Shown: positions 40,103-48,996, counted from the first letter of the stretch. The stretch: DNA of 64,000 nucleotides from Trebonia sp036276115 (GCA_036276115.1 DATBEM010000125.1:30598-94597); one strand, 5' to 3'. Numbers and translations are program-made. Notes: a model not told the origin generated them from the letters alone.

Positions 40103-41405
40103 GGCCGCGCTGCCCGCGCACGCGGCGGGCGATGCCTGGCTGGCCCCGGCCGGCCCGGCATCGCCCCCGCCCGGCCAGCGCGACTTCCGGCTGCTGTGGG
40201 CGGGCGGGACCGCGAACGCCTTCGCCACCAACGCGACCACCCTGGCGCTGCCCCTGGTCGCGGTGACGGTCCTGCACTCCAGCCCGCTGCTGCTCGGCTT
40301 CCTGGCCGCCGCGATCTGGGTGCCGTGGACGCTGATCGGCTTGCCGGCGGGCGCCTGGGTCGACCGGCTGCCGAAGCGGCCGGTCATGATCGCCAGCAGC
40401 CTCCTGTCGGCGGCGCTGCTGATCAGCGTGCCGGTTGCCTGGTCGCTCCGCGCCCTGACGACCGGCCAGGTCTTCGTGGTGGCGCTCTTGATCGGCGGGT
40501 CCAGCGTCTTCTACCTGACCGCCTATAACGCTTGCATCCCGCTGATCGTCGCCAAGCGGGACCTGACGCGGGCCAACGCGAAGCTGCAAGGCGGCGAATC
40601 GGCCATGCAAATCCTGGGGCCGGGCTCGGGCGGGTCGCTCAGCCAGGCATTCGGGGCGATTAACGGGCTGCTGGTGAACGCGGGCGTGCTGATCCTTTCC
40701 GCCGTCTGCCTCGCGGGCATCCGCCAGCGGCCGCCGGAGGAGGACCGCACGCGGCCAAGGGCGGGCGTCCGGGCGGAAATGGGCGAGGGCGCGCGCTTCG
40801 TGCTGCGCGATCCCTATTTCCGGGCCATCGTCACGTACGCGGCCATGGCGAACTTCGCGCTCGACGGGTACCAGTCGATCTACGTCGCCTTCCTGATCCG
40901 CAGCGCGCACGTCAGCCCGGCCGTCGTCGGCATCCTCCTCGCCGCGGGCGGGGCCGGCGGGATCGTGGGCGCGCTGGCGGTCCAGCCGCTGGCCCGCCGG
41001 TTCGGCAGCGCGCGGGGCTTCCTGATCGGCAAGCTCGTCATCACCCCGTTCGGCTTGCTGATGCCCCTGGCGCACTCCGGCCCGGGGGTGCTGTTCTTCT
41101 TTGCCGGCTTGTTCGCGGTGGACGGCAGCATTGTGGCCGGGAACATCACCCTCGATACGTTCCGGCAGTCATACTGCCCGCCCGATATGCTCGGGCGCGT
41201 GGTCGCCACCACGACGCTCATCAAGTACAGCACCATTCCCCTCGGCGCGATTCTCGGCGGCGTCCTCGGCGAGGTGGCTGGCCTGCGGCCCACGATGTGG
41301 ATCATGACCGGCGCGCTGGTTTGCTTTACGGCGCTGCTGCTGTGGGGCCCCCTTCGCGCGGTCCGCGATTTCCCGGATAGTCCGGTAACGCAAGGGCAGG
41401 GATGA
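40089..41405 (+). CDS. MFS exporter (12 TM)
   Basis: Predicted 438-residue major facilitator with 12 hydrophobic segments, related to the MdfA/enterobactin-exporter EntS-like group seen in natural-product clusters. FRLLWAGGTANAFATNATTLALPL starts helix 1, and AGAWVDRLPKRPVM is motif A (GxxxDRxGRR type). It probably exports the operon's product. TTG 40089 gives a 14-bp overlap with the aaRS-like gene; ATG 40023 would give an 80-bp overlap, so the start is uncertain. GNAT follows after four bases. Confidence 0.88.
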   Translation: MTAPEAALPAHAAGDAWLAPAGPASPPPGQRDFRLLWAGGTANAFATNATTLALPLVAVTVLHSSPLLLGFLAAAIWVPWTLIGLPAGAWVDRLPKRPVMIASSLLSAALLISVPVAWSLRALTTGQVFVVALLIGGSSVFYLTAYNACIPLIVAKRDLTRANAKLQGGESAMQILGPGSGGSLSQAFGAINGLLVNAGVLILSAVCLAGIRQRPPEEDRTRPRAGVRAEMGEGARFVLRDPYFRAIVTYAAMANFALDGYQSIYVAFLIRSAHVSPAVVGILLAAGGAGGIVGALAVQPLARRFGSARGFLIGKLVITPFGLLMPLAHSGPGVLFFFAGLFAVDGSIVAGNITLDTFRQSYCPPDMLGRVVATTTLIKYSTIPLGAILGGVLGEVAGLRPTMWIMTGALVCFTALLLWGPLRAVRDFPDSPVTQGQG

Positions 41406-41409
41406 CTTC

Positions 41410-42288
41410 ATGAGCCCAGTAGAGGTACGACCGCTCACCGTGGACGACCTGCCGAGGGCAGAGCGCACCTCCGACGCGGTCTTCATCGACGCCGACTGGC
41501 GCGACCGCCGGATGAGCGAGCCCGAGCCGGAGCCGCGTTCGGAGGCCGGGGCGAAGAAGTGGATCGACCGGATGCGCTACTTCCTCGACGTCGATCCCGG
41601 CGGGTGCTTCGTCGCCGTCGACGGCACGGACGTGGTCGGGTTCGGGATCTCGCAGAATCGCGGCCGGCTGTGGTACCTCGCGACCTACGGGGTGCTCACC
41701 GACCGCCAGGGCCAGGGAATCGGCAAGCGGCTGATCGACGCCACCCTCGCCCACGCGGGCGACCGGGCCGGCCTGTTCTCCTCCACGGTCCACCCGGGGG
41801 CGACCCGCCGCTACCGGCTGGCCGGCTTCTCGCTGTACCCGCAGATGCGGATGACGGGCACCGTCGACCGCGCGGCCCTGCCCGCGGTGACCGGGCTCGA
41901 CGAGGGCAGCGCCGACGACTTCGAGTGGATGGGACGCCTGGACGAGCAGCTGCGGGTCGCCTCGCACGGGCCCGACCACCAGTACCTGCTGCAGGACCAC
42001 CGCCTCGTGGTGGCCCGCGCCGACGCCAACCGCGGCTACGCGTACATCAGCGAGAGCGGCCGCGCCACCCTGCTCGCCGCCCAGAGCCAGGCGACGGCCG
42101 AGAGCCTGCTGTGGGAGAGCCTCGCCAGCGCCACCGGCGAGACCCTCGTCAACTGCATCACCATGGCCAACGAGTGGGCGGTGGACGTCGGGCTGGCCGC
42201 CCGCCTGGACATCGGCCAGGAGGGCTACCTCGCCCTGCGGGGGATGCCGGAGCCCGCCCCGTACCTGGCCAGCGGCCAGTTCCTCTGA
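41410..42288 (+). CDS. GNAT-family N-acyltransferase, two-domain
   Basis: 292-residue protein. The N-terminal GNAT domain (about 1-145) has the acyl-CoA pyrophosphate loop as RQGQGIGKRLI, preceded by the beta-strand VGFGISQNRGRLWYLATYGV. The C-terminal half (about 150-292) is a second, degenerate GNAT-like fold (VNCITMANEWAVDVGLAARL). It could acetylate the product for self-resistance or transfer an aminoacyl group; some GNAT-fold enzymes use aminoacyl-tRNA as donor. It is the last gene of the operon, starting four bases past the MFS stop with GGGATGACTTC region upstream. Confidence 0.88.
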   Translation: MSPVEVRPLTVDDLPRAERTSDAVFIDADWRDRRMSEPEPEPRSEAGAKKWIDRMRYFLDVDPGGCFVAVDGTDVVGFGISQNRGRLWYLATYGVLTDRQGQGIGKRLIDATLAHAGDRAGLFSSTVHPGATRRYRLAGFSLYPQMRMTGTVDRAALPAVTGLDEGSADDFEWMGRLDEQLRVASHGPDHQYLLQDHRLVVARADANRGYAYISESGRATLLAAQSQATAESLLWESLASATGETLVNCITMANEWAVDVGLAARLDIGQEGYLALRGMPEPAPYLASGQFL

Positions 42289-42584
42289 GCTGCGGGCGAC
42301 GCTCGGCGAGGGCTAGCGCGCGTCGCCGCCCTGGCCGGCGGCACTGGCGCTGGCACTCCCCTGGAATGTCGGTGGCGGCGGCTATGGTCGCGATGCGTAC
42401 CGACAAGGAGACATCCTGAACGATGAGGATCCTGCGGGGCCGGCCCCAGGCGGCCCGCCCAGGGGGACGACGGGGCGGTCATTCGCGCCTCGGCATCCGA
42501 TCCCGGGCGGTTCGGGGTCACCGTGACCCGGCCCGCGCCCGCGATGCTCCCGGCTGGCCGCCCCGCCGCTAGCGCCCGGGCTGG
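42289..42584. other. Intergenic region between two convergent operons
   Basis: These 296 bp lie between the GNAT gene and the end of the STM4011-type operon. They hold an AAGGAGA (42404-42410) with no gene at a normal distance, and a 49-codon frame (42423-42572) encoding a very Arg-rich peptide I do not believe. A perfect palindrome GGGTCACCGTGACCC (42515-42529) may be a terminator or binding site. Confidence 0.4.
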
Positions 42585-43493
42585 CTACGGGCGCGCGGGA
42601 GCGGGCGGCCCGGGCAGGCCCGGGCCGAGCAGGGCGGGGATGCGTTCCAGGATGCCGCCGGCGAACACGTCGTACAGGCCGGCCGGGACCAGGTGGACGT
42701 AGCCGATGTGGCAGTCGCAGGCGTCCAGCGGGCAGGGCGGCCGCGGGCGCAGGGCAGCCCTGAACGAGCCGTCGTAGAGGTTGCCGAGCACGTCGCGGAC
42801 GAAGTGGCAGCGGCGGACGGTGCCGTCGCCGTCGACCGAGACCACGGTGTCGCCGGTCCGGCAGGGCAGCCCCCGGCTGGGGCGGGGAGTGCGGCTGTAG
42901 GCGAAAAGGGGGTCGATCGCGGTCCACTCGGCGGCCTCGTCGTCGGTGTATGCGTGGCCCTCGGCGGCGTTGACCCACAGGTAGGTGCCCTCGGGCAGGG
43001 CGGCCCGCAGGCGCCAGGCGTCCGGCCGGTGGGCCGGCAGGCCGACGATGCCGACGCTGTGCCGGACCCCGAGCGCGGCCAATTCCCCGGTCCGGGCCAG
43101 GAACCGCATCAGCGGGACCTGGCCAGGGTGGTAGGTGGCCCACAAGGCCAGCCGCGCCCGGGCGGCGCCGGCCGTCCAGCCGACCCGCTGGGAGAGGTTG
43201 GTCTGGATCGCCACCCGCTCGACGTGCGGGAGGTGGCTCAGCTCGGCCAGCGCCCGCCGGTACCAGGGCCGGACCAGCCCTTCGCCCCACGGCGTGAACA
43301 GCACCGAGACCGGGTGCCCGCAGCCGGCCACCCACGCGGTGAAGCGCTCGAGGGCGCCCCGGTCGGCGAGCAGGGCCGCCCGCGAGTCGCGGCGCTTGGC
43401 GAAGGGGCAGTACGGGCAGTCGTAGTCACAGCTCGCCAGCGGCCCCCGGTACAAGATCGTCAGGTGGCCGCCCGCGGCCGGCTCCGGGGTCAC
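42585..43493 (-). CDS. STM4011-family radical SAM protein
   Basis: 302-residue radical SAM enzyme. The 4Fe-4S/SAM motif is CDYDCPYC (about residues 22-29). Further cysteines in the C-terminal part (GLPCRTGD, VRRCHFV and CPLDACDCHIGY) look like ligands for an auxiliary cluster, as in SPASM/twitch enzymes. I match it to the family named after Salmonella STM4011, which is uncharacterised. It is the last gene of a five-gene operon; its ATG overlaps the STM4012-type stop (ATGA at 43493-43490). The reaction is unknown; a peptide- or protein-modifying role is an inference from the auxiliary cysteines. Confidence 0.85.
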   Translation of the reverse strand: MTPEPAAGGHLTILYRGPLASCDYDCPYCPFAKRRDSRAALLADRGALERFTAWVAGCGHPVSVLFTPWGEGLVRPWYRRALAELSHLPHVERVAIQTNLSQRVGWTAGAARARLALWATYHPGQVPLMRFLARTGELAALGVRHSVGIVGLPAHRPDAWRLRAALPEGTYLWVNAAEGHAYTDDEAAEWTAIDPLFAYSRTPRPSRGLPCRTGDTVVSVDGDGTVRRCHFVRDVLGNLYDGSFRAALRPRPPCPLDACDCHIGYVHLVPAGLYDVFAGGILERIPALLGPGLPGPPAPARP

Positions 43494-44869
43494 TGGGGGC
43501 GGTACCCGTCCATGAGGGCGCGGACGCGGGGCGAGAACAGGGCTGGCCCGATCGCGTCGGACCAGGCCAGGCCCTCGGCCGTGAGGCGGATCCGGTCCGC
43601 GCTGGCCTGCGACCAGCCAGCGTCGGCGAAGCGGGTGAGGTCGCGGCCGAAGTCATCGAGCGGGTCGGTGCCGAACCGCGCCCGGTAGGCGGCGCGGTCC
43701 GCGCCCCCGGCTTGCAGCAGCGACTGGATCAGGTAGCGGCGACGGCGCTCGTCGTCGTCCAGCCCGAAGCCGACCAGGGCCGAGGAGAAGTCCTCGGTCG
43801 CCACGTAGTCATCGATGATCCGGCGGACCTGCCCGACCTCCACCGCGTACTCGAAGGAGTAGTGCAGGGCCGAGGTGTAGGACCGCGCGCCGCAGCCGAG
43901 GCCGATCATGCCGTCGTCCTGGCACTGGTACTCCACGCCCGCATCAGTCCCGGTACCGGCAGCGGCACCGGCAGCGGCCCCGGCCCCGCCGACGCCGACG
44001 CGGCGGCGGAACATGCGCATGGAGACCTGCTCGTAGCCTGCGGCCAGGAGGTGGTCGCGGCCGTCCCGGTACAGGCCCAGCCGCTGGTCAGCGGGGTCGC
44101 CCGGACCGCCGGGACCGCCGCCGAGGCCGGCCAGCGAGCGGCGGCCGAGGCCGGTCAGCGGCCGGACGTACAGCGGGTACAGGTAGACCTCCTCCGGCGC
44201 CCAGGCCAGGGCGGCGTCCAGGGAGTGCCGCCAGGTGGCCGCCGTCTGCCCGGCGATGCCGTAGATCAGGTCGATGTTCAGCGTCGCGAAGCCGGCCCGG
44301 CGGATAGCGCCGAGGGCGCCCTCGGCCTCGGCCCGCTTCTGGGGGCGCCCGGCCGCGTGCGCCTCGGCGTCCAGGAAGCTCTGCACGCCGATCGACACCC
44401 GGGTCGCGCCCCGGTCCTTGAGCACCGCGAGCCGGTCCGGCGTCGCGGTGGCCGGGGAGGTCTCCACCCCGAGGGGGATCGCGGCCAGGTCGGCGAACCG
44501 GGACGCCACGTCGCACAGCCGGTCAAGCTCGCCCGCCGTCAGGTAGGTCGGGGTCCCGCCGCCGAACGCGGCGGCGGCGAACGTCGCCGGGCCGAGCGCG
44601 GCGGCGACGGCCCGGGCCTGGCGGTCCAGGGCATCGAGGTAGGCCCCGGTCAGACCCTCCCCGCCCCCGGTACGGGTGAACAGGTTGCAGAAGCCGCAGC
44701 GCATCTCGCAGAACGGGACGTGCAGGTAGAGGAACAGGGCCGAGCGGTCCTCGGCTGCCCACGCGTCGCGCAGCGGGGGCGGCGGCCCGAGCGGGCGGTA
44801 GGCGGTCTTGTGCGGGTAGGCGTACACGTACCCCTGGTACGGCGAGTGTCCCGGGTGGAGCGAGGTCAC
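43490..44869 (-). CDS. STM4012-family radical SAM protein (HemN-like)
   Basis: 459-residue radical SAM enzyme with HemN/HemW architecture. CEMRCGFC (after LYLHVPF) binds the 4Fe-4S cluster, GGGTPTYL contacts SAM, and RVSIGVQSF and NIDLIYGIAGQT are typical of the HemN group, with a C-terminal winged-helix-like region (LRLTAEGLAWSDAIG type, seen as IRLTAEGLAWSD). HemN oxidises coproporphyrinogen III; HemW carries heme. The STM4012 family is separate and uncharacterised. A low-complexity Gly/Ala insert lies near residues 305-320. The GTG 44869 overlaps the STM4013-type stop (GTGA). Confidence 0.87.
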   Translation of the reverse strand: MTSLHPGHSPYQGYVYAYPHKTAYRPLGPPPPLRDAWAAEDRSALFLYLHVPFCEMRCGFCNLFTRTGGGEGLTGAYLDALDRQARAVAAALGPATFAAAAFGGGTPTYLTAGELDRLCDVASRFADLAAIPLGVETSPATATPDRLAVLKDRGATRVSIGVQSFLDAEAHAAGRPQKRAEAEGALGAIRRAGFATLNIDLIYGIAGQTAATWRHSLDAALAWAPEEVYLYPLYVRPLTGLGRRSLAGLGGGPGGPGDPADQRLGLYRDGRDHLLAAGYEQVSMRMFRRRVGVGGAGAAAGAAAGTGTDAGVEYQCQDDGMIGLGCGARSYTSALHYSFEYAVEVGQVRRIIDDYVATEDFSSALVGFGLDDDERRRRYLIQSLLQAGGADRAAYRARFGTDPLDDFGRDLTRFADAGWSQASADRIRLTAEGLAWSDAIGPALFSPRVRALMDGYRPQ

Positions 44870-45648
44870 GACAGCACGAACTCCCCGTACGGCACCGTCC
44901 ACACGGCCTCGTGGGCGACGCGGTGCCCGGCGTGCCCGTCCTCGCCGTAGGCGGTCCCGTGATCGGAGCAGATCACCACGAAGGCCGGCCGCCGCAGCAG
45001 CCCGAACAGCCGCCCGATCCGGGCGTCGACGTGCTCCAGGGCGGCCGCGTGGGTGGCGAGCGAGTCATTGGCGGCGCCGGGCAGGTAGTGCCGGTTCGGC
45101 TGGTGCAGGGCCGACACGTTGAGCAGGAGGAACAGCCGCCGGCCGGCCGGGACGGCGGCGAGGACGGCGGCGACCCGGTCGATCTGGTGGTCCAGCGAGC
45201 CGGGGTCGGTCACCCCGAAGGACGGCTCCCAGTGCCGCTCGGCGAACAGCGACGGCAGGGCCGAGCCCAGCGGCGTCTGGCCGTTGAAGAAGCCCACCCC
45301 GCCCACGCAGGCGGTGTGGTACCCGGCCAGCGCCAGCCCGTGCGGCAGGTCGGCCGCGTCGAACACCCATGTGCCGTCGGCGGTGGTCTCGCTGCCAGGG
45401 AAGCGGGCCGCGAACAGCCGCGGGTGCGGGCCGGGCGCCGGCGGGGTCGGCAGGAACCCGGCCAGGAACGCGGCGTGGGCGGCGTAGGTGAAGCTTCCCG
45501 GCGTGTGCCGCCGCTCCCACTGCCCGCCCGGCAGCACCCCGGCCAGGGTAGGCGTCCGCCCGGCGGCGGCCAGCGCGGCGGCAGTGTCGTGGCGCAGGGT
45601 GTCCAGCGTGATCAGCACGATGTCGTGGCTGCCCACGATCGCGGTCAT
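44866..45648 (-). CDS. STM4013-family hydrolase (alkaline phosphatase/sulfatase fold)
   Basis: 260-residue protein of the alkaline phosphatase superfamily. HDIVLITLDTLRHD supplies the first metal ligands, TPGSFTYAAHAAFLAG aligns with the nucleophile region of sulfatases (Ser or Thr in place of the Cys that becomes formylglycine), and VVICSDHGTAYGEDGHAGHR gives the second metal site (Asp-His and a later His). It lacks a signal peptide, so it is cytosolic, unlike most sulfatases. It would hydrolyse or transfer a phosphate- or sulfate-like group on the system's substrate. ATG 45648 overlaps the STM4014-type stop (ATGA). Confidence 0.85.
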   Translation of the reverse strand: MTAIVGSHDIVLITLDTLRHDTAAALAAAGRTPTLAGVLPGGQWERRHTPGSFTYAAHAAFLAGFLPTPPAPGPHPRLFAARFPGSETTADGTWVFDAADLPHGLALAGYHTACVGGVGFFNGQTPLGSALPSLFAERHWEPSFGVTDPGSLDHQIDRVAAVLAAVPAGRRLFLLLNVSALHQPNRHYLPGAANDSLATHAAALEHVDARIGRLFGLLRRPAFVVICSDHGTAYGEDGHAGHRVAHEAVWTVPYGEFVLS

Positions 45649-46817
45649 GTCCCGCATGGCACTGTCTTCCAGGTGCGTGCCTTCCAGGGCTGCCCGGGAT
45701 CTAGCCCGGAAGTCACCGCTCGCACCTGGGTAGTGTAGGTGTCCAGCCCCTCGGCCGGGCCGCCGGGCAGCCCGGTCAGCCCGGGCAGCAAGTCGCCGAA
45801 GGCGTTGACCTCACCGACCAGGAACCGCCGGAGCCCGGTGTCGGCCAGCAGGTCCACCCCGGCCATGAGGGTCGCCGGGAAGCAGGCGGCGGCCTGGGCG
45901 CACACGTCCAGCGCCTGCCGCCAGCGGGCCGGGCCGAGCAGCTCCCGCACGGCCGCCAGGTCGCCGCGCTGGCCGCCGAGGTGCAGGTTCGTGATCGGCG
46001 TGCGGCTGGTGCGGGCCACCGCGTGGGTCGGCGTCCCGCCGGTCACCACCACCCGCAGGTCGAACGCCCGCCCGTGCACGCCCGCCTTCGGCACCCACCG
46101 CTCGACGTGCAGCCCGTCGGCCGCGAGCGCGTCGATGAGGCCCGCTACCGCCGGCTCGCGCTCGTACCGGGCGACCTTGAGCGAGTTCACGTAGCCGCCG
46201 CCCGGCGCGGGCACGGCCGAGGAAACGGCGCGGACCCGCCCGCCGCGCGCCGCCAGCGCGACCACCCCGGAGGCCGACGAGCCGTGGGCGGGCTTGACGA
46301 ACACCCGCTCCCAGCCCGCCTGCGCCATCGCGTCCCGCAGCGCCCGGTAGCCGTCGACCGGCGGCAGCGCCCCCGGCACCGGGACGCCGGCGGCGTGCAG
46401 CCGGGCGTGGCAGCGCCGCTTGTCGAACATCACCGCGATGTCGCCCGGGTCGCTCAGCCAGGTCAGCCCGGGCCCGGCGGCAGCCCGGAGCCGCTCCAGG
46501 GCAGCGGTGAGGGTCGCGTGCCAGCGGGCGCCGCCGCCCACCCGGGCCGGGTCACCCGGCCCGCGCAGCAGCGCGTCGGCGACCGGGTCCTCGCCCGGCG
46601 AGTCCACCCGCAGCAGCCCCGGGAAGTCCGGCCCCTCAGCCGGCGCGGCCCCGTCGTGCAGGGCCCCGTCGAGCAGGGCCCCGTCGAGCAGGCTCCCGTC
46701 GAGCAGGCTGGCCCAGGACAGCACCCGGGGCGGGCGCAGGCCCTCGGCCCGGCAGGCCGCCGTGAACCCCAGGACGCGGCGGTCGCCCGGGTAGCCGAGG
46801 ATCGTGATCGCGGTCAC
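45645..46817 (-). CDS. STM4014-family ATP-grasp protein
   Basis: 390-residue protein. Although named only as a 'family protein', the sequence shows ATP-grasp features: RVFVKPAHGSSASGVVAL (ATP-binding Lys and small-residue loop, about 195), FDLRVVVTGGTPTHAVARTS, ITNLHLGGQRGD and FLVGEVNAFGDLLPGL (Glu and Asn metal ligands, about 350). So it probably forms an amide or similar bond by acyl-phosphate activation. Residues about 45-64 contain a SLLDGALLDGALHDGA pentad repeat from a 15-bp tandem repeat. The GTG 46817 overlaps the STM4015-type stop (GTGA). Confidence 0.82.
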   Translation of the reverse strand: MTAITILGYPGDRRVLGFTAACRAEGLRPPRVLSWASLLDGSLLDGALLDGALHDGAAPAEGPDFPGLLRVDSPGEDPVADALLRGPGDPARVGGGARWHATLTAALERLRAAAGPGLTWLSDPGDIAVMFDKRRCHARLHAAGVPVPGALPPVDGYRALRDAMAQAGWERVFVKPAHGSSASGVVALAARGGRVRAVSSAVPAPGGGYVNSLKVARYEREPAVAGLIDALAADGLHVERWVPKAGVHGRAFDLRVVVTGGTPTHAVARTSRTPITNLHLGGQRGDLAAVRELLGPARWRQALDVCAQAAACFPATLMAGVDLLADTGLRRFLVGEVNAFGDLLPGLTGLPGGPAEGLDTYTTQVRAVTSGLDPGQPWKARTWKTVPCGT

Positions 46818-47737
46818 TCGGACACCGCGACGTACCGCCATTCCGGGTTCTCGTCCTTCTCGGCCTCGTCGATCAGGAGCACGACCTGGGGCAGCGCCGC
46901 CCGCAGGCGGGCCACCATGGGGTCGCTCAGGAAGTGGTGACGCAGGTCCAGCTCCCGCAGGTGCCCCAGCGGCTGGCCCGACAGCAGCGCCTGCGCCCCG
47001 TCGTCGGTCAGCACCCCCATGCTGAGCGACAGCCGCGACAGCCGGGCGACGACCGGGGCGCTGGCGATCGCGGCGCAGATCTCGTCCTCGATCTCGCTGT
47101 CCATCAGCCCGAGGCTGGCCAGCGCGGGCAGCCGCTCCCCGCCGAGGATCGGGGCGAGGTCGCCGATGGCGGCGTCGCCGCCGTACTCCCCGACGCCGAG
47201 CCACAGCTCCAGCGTCTCCAGGGCCGGCAGGTCACTGGCGCCGATGGCGCGGACGACGGCCGCCGGCAGCCCGCCTGACTCGATCCGCAGCACCTTCAGC
47301 GCGGTGCTCGCCAGCGGCGACAGCCGCAGCTCGTTCCCGCCCCGGACGTCGAGCCGCTCCAGGGCCGGGTAGGCGGCCAGCAGCGGGGTGATGTCGCACT
47401 GGGTGATCCAGGAGATCTCGTCCTCTTCCATGACGATGTCCCCGAAGAACAGGGCCGTCAGCTTCGGCAGCCGCGGCGCCGCCTCGACCAGCAGCCGCAG
47501 CGGCCCCTCGCTGCTGGTCTCATAACCCTGCCCCCAGTAGCCGACCACCAGGCGGGTGACCTCGCCCGGGTCAACGGCGGCCAGGAAGCGAGCGAAGACC
47601 GCCTCGAACGGCTCGCCGTCGTACTCGGTCCGGATCGCCCAGGCGACCTCCCCGGCCGGAGCCGGCCGGGGGCCATCGTCGCTGAACTCGACAACGGGAA
47701 CCCCGGCAAAGCTAGTGAGGTGCTGATTCACGGTCAT
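46814..47737 (-). CDS. STM4015-family leucine-rich-repeat protein
   Basis: 307-residue protein, first gene of the five-gene operon. The C-terminal two thirds consist of leucine-rich-repeat-like units (LERLDVRGGNELRLSPL, LKVLRIESGGLP, LETLELWLGVGEYGG, LASLGLMDSEIEDE, LSRLSLSMGVLTDDGA, LRELDLRHHFLSD). The N-terminal third (about 1-110) has no clear fold. There is no signal or catalytic motif, so it is likely a binding or scaffold protein, or the substrate of the radical SAM enzymes. GGAGGGGAAAG lies upstream of ATG 47737. Confidence 0.85.
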   Translation of the reverse strand: MTVNQHLTSFAGVPVVEFSDDGPRPAPAGEVAWAIRTEYDGEPFEAVFARFLAAVDPGEVTRLVVGYWGQGYETSSEGPLRLLVEAAPRLPKLTALFFGDIVMEEDEISWITQCDITPLLAAYPALERLDVRGGNELRLSPLASTALKVLRIESGGLPAAVVRAIGASDLPALETLELWLGVGEYGGDAAIGDLAPILGGERLPALASLGLMDSEIEDEICAAIASAPVVARLSRLSLSMGVLTDDGAQALLSGQPLGHLRELDLRHHFLSDPMVARLRAALPQVVLLIDEAEKDENPEWRYVAVSE

Positions 47738-47918
47738 GGCTTTCCCCTCCAGGCGGCGGACGACAAGACATTTCCTATCAGTTCCCGCACCGCGCGTGCC
47801 CCGGTGCGGGCGATGGCGCCGCCGCCGACGAGTTCCGCCGCCCCAGGTCGTCTGCATGATGGAAACCCGGGCGCCCGCCCCCGCGGCCGCCCGGGCGATG
47901 AGGACAAGGAGCGACCCC

Positions 47919-48410
47919 ATGGAGCCCGGGAACGTGAGCGCCACCCTGGCCATCGCCGCGCCCGCCACGCGGGTGTTCGCGGTGCTGGCCGATCCGGCCA
48001 CCCATGCCTCGATCGACGGCACCGGCTGGGTCCAGCAGGCGGCCGACCGGGCGCCGCTGACGCGGACGGAGCAGGTCTTCCGGATGGACATGTACCACTC
48101 CGGCCGCCCCGACGGGAACTACCAGACGGTCAACAAGGTCGTGGTGCTCGACCCGCCGCGCGCCATCGCCTGGCTCACGGGGCAGGACAAGGGCGGCGGG
48201 GAGCTGGAGTTCGGCGGCTGGACCTGGCGCTATGACCTGGCGCCGCTCGGCCCCGACGAGACGCGGGTCACCCTCACCTACGACTGGTCGGCGGTCCCGC
48301 AGCACGTCCGCGACCGCGGCATCCCGTTCCCGCCGTTCGGCCCCGGGCACCTCGACGGCTCGCTGCGCCACCTGGCCGAGCTGGCCGCTCGTCCCGCGCA
48401 GGCCCATTAG
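47919..48410 (+). CDS. SRPBCC (START-like) protein
   Basis: 163-residue polyketide-cyclase/START-like protein with a helix-grip fold: SATLAIAAPATRVFAVLADPATHASIDG at the N-terminus and ETRVTLTYDWSAVP near the end. These small proteins bind hydrophobic ligands in a central cavity. The substrate is not known. ATG 47919 is chosen because AAGGAG (47906-47911) lies seven bases upstream; the longer open frame begins in the shared promoter region. It is divergent from the STM4015-type operon and stands ahead of the DGPF/sigma pair by 178 bp. Confidence 0.82.
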   Translation: MEPGNVSATLAIAAPATRVFAVLADPATHASIDGTGWVQQAADRAPLTRTEQVFRMDMYHSGRPDGNYQTVNKVVVLDPPRAIAWLTGQDKGGGELEFGGWTWRYDLAPLGPDETRVTLTYDWSAVPQHVRDRGIPFPPFGPGHLDGSLRHLAELAARPAQAH

Positions 48411-48588
48411 GAAGGATCCATTTCAGCAAGGGTGGTCACGCCCGGCCGCGACGCCGGCGCCTCGGGGAGCCCCGTTCCGCAAGATCGGTCCCGCCGGATG
48501 GGGAAGGATGTCGAGAACGCGGCGGCGGCTCCGTCCCCTGGGACATGAGCGGCCACGACCGGCCGCGCGACGCGAGGGAGGAACCAGC

Positions 48589-48996
48589 GTGAAGTACCTG
48601 CTGCTGAAGCACTACCGGGGCGGCCCAGCGCCCGCCGTCAACTGCGCGCCGATGGACCAGTGGACGCCGAAGGAGGTCGACGCGCACATGCAGTACATGT
48701 TCGACCTGGCCGACCGCCTCCAGGAGACCGGCGAGTTCGTCGACGCGCAGGCCCTGGCGCCCGAGGGCGCGTGGGTGCGCTATGACGGCGAGGGGCGCCC
48801 GCCGGTGACCGACGGCCCGTTCGCCGAGACCAAGGACCTCATCGCCGGCTGGATGGTCATCGACGTGGACTCCTGGGACCGGGCGGTCGCCCTGGCCGGG
48901 GAGCTGTCGGCCGCGCCCGGGGCGGGCGGCCAGCCGATCCACGAGTGGCTGGAGGTCCGGCCGTTCCTGGCCCCGGCCTCGCCCCCGGCTGAATGA
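48589..48996 (+). CDS. DGPF (YCII-related) protein
   Basis: 135-residue protein with the DGPF motif in PPVTDGPFAETKDLIAGWMVIDVDS, a YCII-related fold. Genes of this family commonly precede ECF42-type sigma factors, as here, and are thought to sense or be controlled by the sigma factor. The start GTG 48589 follows GGGAGGAACC. The stop (TGA 48994-48996) lies within the first unit of a 13-bp tandem repeat that runs into the sigma factor gene. Confidence 0.85.
   Translation: MKYLLLKHYRGGPAPAVNCAPMDQWTPKEVDAHMQYMFDLADRLQETGEFVDAQALAPEGAWVRYDGEGRPPVTDGPFAETKDLIAGWMVIDVDSWDRAVALAGELSAAPGAGGQPIHEWLEVRPFLAPASPPAE

Noticed and set aside
42423..42572. 49-codon ORF after AAGGAGA in the 42.3-42.6 kb gap
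   Set aside because: The peptide is extremely Arg-rich, the spacing to the putative ribosome binding site (12-13 bases) is long, and no family is evident; it is probably chance in GC-rich DNA.
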